From the NCBI GenBank assembly GCA_944329545.1, contig CALVIK010000050.1, positions 1 to 16,120 on the forward strand: DNA of 16,120 nucleotides, in the 5' to 3' direction. The number at the start of each line of letters is the position of its first letter. Position 1 is the first letter of the stretch. A model generated the notes under the pieces. It was not told the DNA's origin, ran no database searches, and saw only the letters and a list, made by a program, of their open reading frames with translations. Position numbers and translations under genes: made by a program. The DNA comes from an uncultured Bacilli bacterium (GTDB taxonomy: Bacteria; Bacillota_I; Bacilli_A; RF39; UBA660). Shown here piece by piece: positions 12,724-16,120 of this stretch.

Positions 12724-14292
12724 ATGAAACCAAAATTTTATATAACAACATCGATTTTTTATGCTTCATCAAAACCACATATTGGTAATAGTTATGAAGG
12801 TGTTTTAGCAGATGCGATTGCTAGATATAAAAGACTTTGTGGGTATGATGTAATGTTTACTACTGGGACGGATGAACATGGACAAAAAGTACAAAACAAA
12901 GCTTTAGAAAATAATATAAGTCCGCAGAAATATGTCGACGATATATCTTTAGAGGTAAGAAGAATTGATGATTTATTAAATATCAGCTATGATAAATTTG
13001 TTAGAACAACTAATCCTAATCATAAAGAAATAGTAGCTAAAATATTTAAAAAATTATATGATCAAGGGGATATTTATAAAGGTAGGTATGAAGGACTTTA
13101 TTGTACACCTTGTGAATCTTTTTTTACAGAATCACAGCTAGTTGATGGAAAATGTCCAGACTGCGGAAGAGAAGTAATACCTATGAGCGAAGAAGCTTAT
13201 TTTTTAAAACTTAGTAAATATAATAAGTGGTTAGAAGAATATATTGAAACGCATCCGGATTTTATTATTCCAGAAAGTCGTAAAAATGAAATCATGAATA
13301 ATTTCATTAAAGCAGGTGTTGAAGATTTATGTATTTCCCGAACTTCTTTTGATTGGGGGGTTAAAGTCCCAATAAATCCAGAACATGTTATTTATGTTTG
13401 GCTTGATGCTTTAACTAACTATATTACTTTTATTGGTTATGATCCAGATGGAAATAGTTTAGAATTTAATAAATATTGGCCAGCTGATGTTCATATTATT
13501 GGTAAAGATATTTTAAGATTTCATACGATATATTGGCCAGTTATTTTAAAAGCTTTAGATTTATCAATGCCAAAAACAATATTTGGACATCCTTGGGTTT
13601 TATCAGCAGATAATGATAAAATGAGCAAAAGTAAAGGGAATGTTTTATATGCTGATGATTTAGTAAAATATTTCGGTACTGATGCAGTTCGTTATTATTT
13701 ATTACATGAAATTCCTTATGGACATGATGGCAACATAAGTACAGAATTACTTATTCAAAGAATTAATTCTGATTTAGCTAATACAATGGGAAATTTAGTT
13801 AATAGAACAATTGCTATGAGTAAAAAATATTTTGATGGAATGGTTTACACTCCAAAAGCTTTTGAAAATATTGATATTGAATTAATTGAAATGAGTAAAC
13901 ATTTAAAAGAAAAAGTCGAAGCTAAAATGCAAATTTTTAAAGTGGCCGAAGCGCTTGACGAAATTTTTGAATTATATCGTAGATGTAATAAGTATATAGA
14001 TGAAACAATGCCTTGGGTTTTAGCAAAATCTCCAGAAAAAGAAGAGAGACTTAAAACAGTTTTATATAACTTATTAGAAGCTATTCGTTGTGGAGCTGTT
14101 TTGCTCCAAGCTTTCTTACCAGAAACAGCCGACAAAATATTTAAACAATTAAATACCGAAAATAGAGGTATTGATAGTTTAGGTGATTTTAAAGGTATGG
14201 ATCCGGGAATTAAATTAAATGATGCGGAAGTTTTATTTGCGCGAATTAATTTAGAAGAAAAACTTAAAGAAATAGCGGAAAATAAACTTTAA
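12724..14292 (+). CDS. metG: Methionyl-tRNA synthetase, short form
   Basis: This 522-residue class I aminoacyl-tRNA synthetase charges tRNA-Met. The HIGH motif is HIGN (19-22) and KMSKS is at 299-303. A zinc knuckle in the connective peptide has C127, C130, C144 and C147. TGTDEHGQK, DWGVKVP and YVWLDALTNY are strongly MetRS-like. B. subtilis and E. coli MetRS are about 660-680 residues because of a C-terminal tRNA-binding (Trbp111/EMAP-like) domain. This protein stops after the anticodon-binding helices, so it lacks that appendage, as several reduced or AT-rich lineages do. AAGGAGG precedes the start. Its Met-specifier T-box is about 900 bases upstream, before dut. A hairpin terminator follows. 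Confidence 0.97.
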   Translation: MKPKFYITTSIFYASSKPHIGNSYEGVLADAIARYKRLCGYDVMFTTGTDEHGQKVQNKALENNISPQKYVDDISLEVRRIDDLLNISYDKFVRTTNPNHKEIVAKIFKKLYDQGDIYKGRYEGLYCTPCESFFTESQLVDGKCPDCGREVIPMSEEAYFLKLSKYNKWLEEYIETHPDFIIPESRKNEIMNNFIKAGVEDLCISRTSFDWGVKVPINPEHVIYVWLDALTNYITFIGYDPDGNSLEFNKYWPADVHIIGKDILRFHTIYWPVILKALDLSMPKTIFGHPWVLSADNDKMSKSKGNVLYADDLVKYFGTDAVRYYLLHEIPYGHDGNISTELLIQRINSDLANTMGNLVNRTIAMSKKYFDGMVYTPKAFENIDIELIEMSKHLKEKVEAKMQIFKVAEALDEIFELYRRCNKYIDETMPWVLAKSPEKEERLKTVLYNLLEAIRCGAVLLQAFLPETADKIFKQLNTENRGIDSLGDFKGMDPGIKLNDAEVLFARINLEEKLKEIAENKL

Positions 14293-14296
14293 GATT

Positions 14297-14330
14297 AATC
14301 TTGCCTCTTTAAATTAGAAGCAAGATTTTT
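14297..14330 (+). terminator. Intrinsic terminator after metG
   Basis: AATCTTGC (14297-14304) pairs with GCAAGATT (14320-14327) with no mismatch, and three further internal pairs (TCT/AGA) are possible. The stem is followed by T residues to 14330. It starts four bases after the metG stop. Confidence 0.85.
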
Positions 14331-14386
14331 ATATGACAAAATATGTAAATTGTAGGATATTGTCGATAAAAATTTTTTAATCTTTA

Positions 14387-14415
14387 TTGAATAAAATTTT
14401 AATAAATGGTATATT
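14387..14415 (+). promoter_or_regulatory. Promoter of the 55-residue membrane peptide
   Basis: TTGAAT (14387-14392), a 17-base spacer and TATATT (14410-14415) with an extended TGG at 14407-14409 form a credible sigma-A promoter. The start of transcription would be about 20 bases before the coding start. Nothing else is seen in the gap between metG and this gene apart from the terminator. Confidence 0.68.
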
Positions 14416-14442
14416 ATTAATGCAATAAGAGAGGGGCTAATT

Positions 14443-14610
14443 ATGATTACAAACAAAAAAGAAATAGCTGTGTTTGTATCGTTTTTTGCCGTATGTATTA
14501 GTTTGTTAACAATTAATGTAATTAATAATTTCAATTATTTAGATTTTATATATTTATTATTTATAATTGGATGTTTAATTCGTTATATTTATATAAAAAG
14601 AACTGATTAG
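14443..14610 (+). CDS. Small two-helix membrane protein, function unknown
   Basis: This is a 55-residue reading frame. It begins with a basic cap (MITNKKE), then has two hydrophobic segments at about residues 8-27 and 33-50, and ends in IKRTD. The layout fits a two-pass membrane peptide with both ends in the cytoplasm. I do not recognise the family. Evidence that it is real: a GAGAGGGG ribosome-binding site at 14430-14437, a good promoter upstream, and a terminator whose left arm begins at the last base of the stop codon. A longer minus-strand open frame across the same region (14295-14534) has none of these. It forms a single-gene transcription unit between metG and tatD, which are adjacent in B. 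subtilis. Confidence 0.72.
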   Translation: MITNKKEIAVFVSFFAVCISLLTINVINNFNYLDFIYLLFIIGCLIRYIYIKRTD

Positions 14611-14636
14611 ATTATACTTTGTGGTATAATCTTTTT
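14610..14636 (+). terminator. Intrinsic terminator after the small membrane protein
   Basis: GATTATAC (14610-14617) pairs perfectly with GTATAATC (14624-14631) around a six-base loop, followed by five T. The right arm contains TATAAT with an upstream TGG, so the same bases may act as the tatD promoter. Confidence 0.78.
14622..14630 (+). promoter_or_regulatory. Extended -10 element for tatD within the terminator arm
   Basis: TGG followed by TATAAT (14625-14630) is a perfect -10 with a TGn extension. No -35 match is seen 17 bases upstream. Start of transcription would fall near 14637, leaving a leader of about a dozen bases with the AGGTGAT ribosome-binding site. The match may be incidental to the hairpin. 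Confidence 0.5.
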
Positions 14637-14648
14637 AGGTGATGAAAA

Positions 14649-15407
14649 ATGATGATAGATACACACTGTCATTTAGATAGTAAAGATTATGATAATATAG
14701 AAGAAGTAATAAAACACATGGAAAATAATATTATGATAGTAAGTACTGCTAGTCCTAGTGATATTAAAGATGTTGTAACTCTTTGTGAAAAATATAATAA
14801 TATTTACGGGACTATTGGTATTCATCCAGAATTTGCTGATAGTTATAACAGCGAAGATTTAAAAAATGTTGAAAAATATTTAAAACATCCTAAAATAGTT
14901 GGCATAGGAGAAGTTGGACTTGATTATCATTATAGACAAGATAATAAAGAAAAACAAAAAGAATTATTTATTAAACAAATTAATTTAGCAAATTCATATC
15001 ATAAACCATTAGTTATTCATAGTCGAGATTCTTTGGAAGATACATATAATATATTAGCTAAATACAAAAATAAAGATTTAAAAGGCATTATGCATTGTTT
15101 TAGTGGTGATGTCAATTATGCGAAAAAAATAGTAAATCTTAATATGTATTTGGGAATAGGAGGTATTTTAACTTTTAAAAAAGAAAAGAAGTTAAAGGAA
15201 GTTGTTAAAACTTTAGATGTGCAGTATTTAGTGTTAGAAACCGATAGTCCTTATTTGACACCAGAACCATTTAGAGGGAAGAAAAATGAACCTGTTAATA
15301 TAAAGTATGTGGCTTTGAAAATAGCAGAATTAAAAAAGGAAAAAATTGGTAAAATCCTTGAAATTACAACGGAAAACGCCTTAGGAATATTTGACTTAAA
15401 GCTATAA
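14649..15407 (+). CDS. tatD: TatD-family metal-dependent deoxyribonuclease
   Basis: The 252-residue TIM-barrel amidohydrolase-type nuclease belongs to the TatD/YabD family. Its members remove nucleotides from DNA 3' ends and have been linked to repair and DNA turnover. Metal ligands are visible: DTHCHLD (His6 and His8), the Glu in GIGEVGLDYHY, VIHSRD, MHCFSGD, and ETDSPYLTPEPFRGKKNEP near the C-terminus. AGGTGAT at 14637-14643 precedes two consecutive ATGs (14649 and 14652). The first has better spacing, though the second, giving MIDTHCHLD, is equally family-like, so the start is uncertain by one codon. The metG-tatD-yabE order of B. subtilis is retained apart from the small membrane gene in between. 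Confidence 0.96.
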   Translation: MMIDTHCHLDSKDYDNIEEVIKHMENNIMIVSTASPSDIKDVVTLCEKYNNIYGTIGIHPEFADSYNSEDLKNVEKYLKHPKIVGIGEVGLDYHYRQDNKEKQKELFIKQINLANSYHKPLVIHSRDSLEDTYNILAKYKNKDLKGIMHCFSGDVNYAKKIVNLNMYLGIGGILTFKKEKKLKEVVKTLDVQYLVLETDSPYLTPEPFRGKKNEPVNIKYVALKIAELKKEKIGKILEITTENALGIFDLKL

Positions 15408-15419
15408 ATATGCTATAAT
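15391..15419 (+). promoter_or_regulatory. Near-consensus promoter of the G5-3D gene, inside the end of tatD
   Basis: TTGACT (15391-15396), a 17-base spacer and TATAAT (15414-15419) with an extended TGC at 15411-15413 differ from the sigma-A consensus at one base. It is the best promoter in the window. The -35 lies in the last coding codons of tatD. No terminator with a T run lies between the tatD stop and the next gene. Confidence 0.85.
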
Positions 15420-15455
15420 TAATTCGGTTTCAATTTTGAAATATGAGGTGAAAAA

Positions 15456-16120
15456 ATGAATACATATCTGCTGGGGTTAGCCGGCAAATGGTGTTCAATC
15501 ATTTGTATGGCTTTCTCTAGCTTATTGAATTCGGGGCTGATATTTTCAGAAGAGAAATTTGAAGTTGAAAATGTAAATCAAACAAAAAATGGAGTAGCTT
15601 CCATTACGGAAGTTGCTTATCCAACTGAGAATATATATAATGAAAAGTTGCCAAGTAATATAATTATTACAAAGCAAAAAGGAAAGGTTGGCTTAGCTTA
15701 TACCGATCAAAATAGTAATCAATTAGAGATTCTTGAAGAGCCAGTAACAGAAATTGTTGAAATAGGTACTGGTGCCCCTGGAGAATTTGTTGGTAAAATG
15801 ACCGGCTATGGAGCTGACTGTGCTGGCTGTTCTAGCGCGGGAACTTTATCTTGTCGTACCGAAAGTGGTCAAAGCTTTAGTTTGACTAAAAACGGAGAAA
15901 CCTACGATGATGATGAGTTCGGAACCGTTCGTATTTTAGCAGCCGCTTTAGATAAGTTTCCTTGTGGAACTATTATAAAGGTTAGTGGTTCAAACTTAGG
16001 AACCTTTAACGCCGTTGTTATGGACACTGGTAGTGCTATGCGAAATGCTTATAAAAATGGCATAATATTAATGGACTTAGCTTTTGTTAGTGAAAGTCAT
16101 CCAGATATTTTTAAAGCAAC
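15456..16120 (+). CDS. Secreted or anchored G5 and 3D domain protein, YabE position (3' end outside window)
   Basis: The frame runs off the window after 221 codons. It begins with a hydrophobic signal or anchor segment (about residues 11-30). A G5 domain follows (about 49-106, from ITEVAYPTENIY to EPVTEIVEIGTG), then a 3D domain (from ~114) with VRILAAALDKFPCGTII, VVMDTGSAM (Asp190) and ILMDLAF (Asp207), the conserved Asp-containing motifs of this murein-hydrolase-like fold. Cysteines cluster at 122, 125, 133 and 170, as in a subset of 3D proteins with GYGxDCxGC. In B. subtilis yabE, a G5-3D cell-wall protein, follows tatD, so position and architecture agree. GAGGTG at 15445-15450 supports the start. 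Codons such as ACC, GCC, GGC and CTG are clearly commoner than in neighbours. Likely role: peptidoglycan remodelling, unproven. Confidence 0.88.
   Translation, partial: MNTYLLGLAGKWCSIICMAFSSLLNSGLIFSEEKFEVENVNQTKNGVASITEVAYPTENIYNEKLPSNIIITKQKGKVGLAYTDQNSNQLEILEEPVTEIVEIGTGAPGEFVGKMTGYGADCAGCSSAGTLSCRTESGQSFSLTKNGETYDDDEFGTVRILAAALDKFPCGTIIKVSGSNLGTFNAVVMDTGSAMRNAYKNGIILMDLAFVSESHPDIFKA

Noticed and set aside
13845..14135. 96-codon minus-strand open frame within metG
   Set aside because: Ser/Leu/Ile-rich antisense of a conserved synthetase, with no supporting signals.
14295..14534. 79-codon hydrophobic minus-strand open frame after metG
   Set aside because: It covers the metG terminator and overlaps the + strand 55-residue gene, which has promoter, ribosome-binding site and terminator. 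The minus frame has none.
15429..15444. Hairpin TTTCAATTTTGAAA in the leader of the G5-3D gene as a terminator
   Set aside because: It has only six A/T-rich pairs, a two-base loop and no T run, so it is unlikely to stop transcription.
1..16120. CRISPR arrays, IS elements, prophage or integron signatures
   Set aside because: No regularly spaced repeats, transposase or integrase motifs, or terminal inverted repeats were found. Short A/T repeats are explained by base composition.

Overview
The window is a very AT-rich, densely packed chromosomal segment from a Bacillota (Firmicutes) bacterium, most likely an uncultured or host-associated member of the Bacilli/Mollicutes-like branch. This rests on three observations. 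The gene order is the classical Bacillus housekeeping block. Purine-rich Shine-Dalgarno sequences (AGGAGG, AAGGTG) precede nearly every gene. TGG is used for Trp and no TGA is read through inside genes, so the standard bacterial code fits and the Mycoplasma code does not. I cannot place it to genus by eye.

Region 1 (1-5065, + strand) is a replication, repair and RNA-modification run: the 3' end of dnaX, ybaB/ebfC (yaaK), recR, a short bofA-like gene, holB, yaaT/ricT (PSP1), yabB/trmN6-like methyltransferase and rsmI, closed by a hairpin terminator. Spacing is minimal and several genes overlap. The order matches B. subtilis dnaX-yaaK-recR-bofA...holB-yaaT-yabB-rsmI, but tmk, yaaQ/R, yabA and yazA are absent.

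Region 2 (5059-5400) is a scar. It holds a minus-strand XRE-type helix-turn-helix gene with no usable start, a + strand stretch that reads like a fragment of GyrB/ParE, the tail of another reading frame, and a terminator that overlaps the promoter of the next gene.

Region 3 (5395-11565) holds pth and mfd (+), then a lone minus-strand family II inorganic pyrophosphatase with CBS and DRTGG domains. That gene converges on mfd at a shared bidirectional terminator. The + strand spoVT follows. pth-mfd-spoVT is again B. subtilis order, with the pyrophosphatase inserted.

Region 4 (11555-14330) is a T-box-controlled unit. A strong extended -10 promoter leads into a complete T-box leader whose specifier reads ATG (Met). 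Downstream lie dut (dUTPase), an unrecognised single-pass membrane protein and metG, then a terminator. The Met specifier fits metG, so dut and the membrane protein appear to be carried under methionyl-tRNA control.

Region 5 (14387-16120) has a 55-residue two-helix membrane peptide with its own promoter and terminator, tatD, and a 3'-truncated secreted G5-3D domain protein in the yabE position (metG-tatD-yabE synteny). That last gene has a near-consensus promoter buried in the end of tatD and a visibly less AT-rich codon choice than its neighbours.

No IS element, prophage, CRISPR array, rRNA or tRNA gene was found. The BofA-like protein and SpoVT together hint at a sporulating ancestor or a retained sporulation programme. 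The most unusual points are the dut-membrane protein-metG T-box operon and the scar between rsmI and pth.
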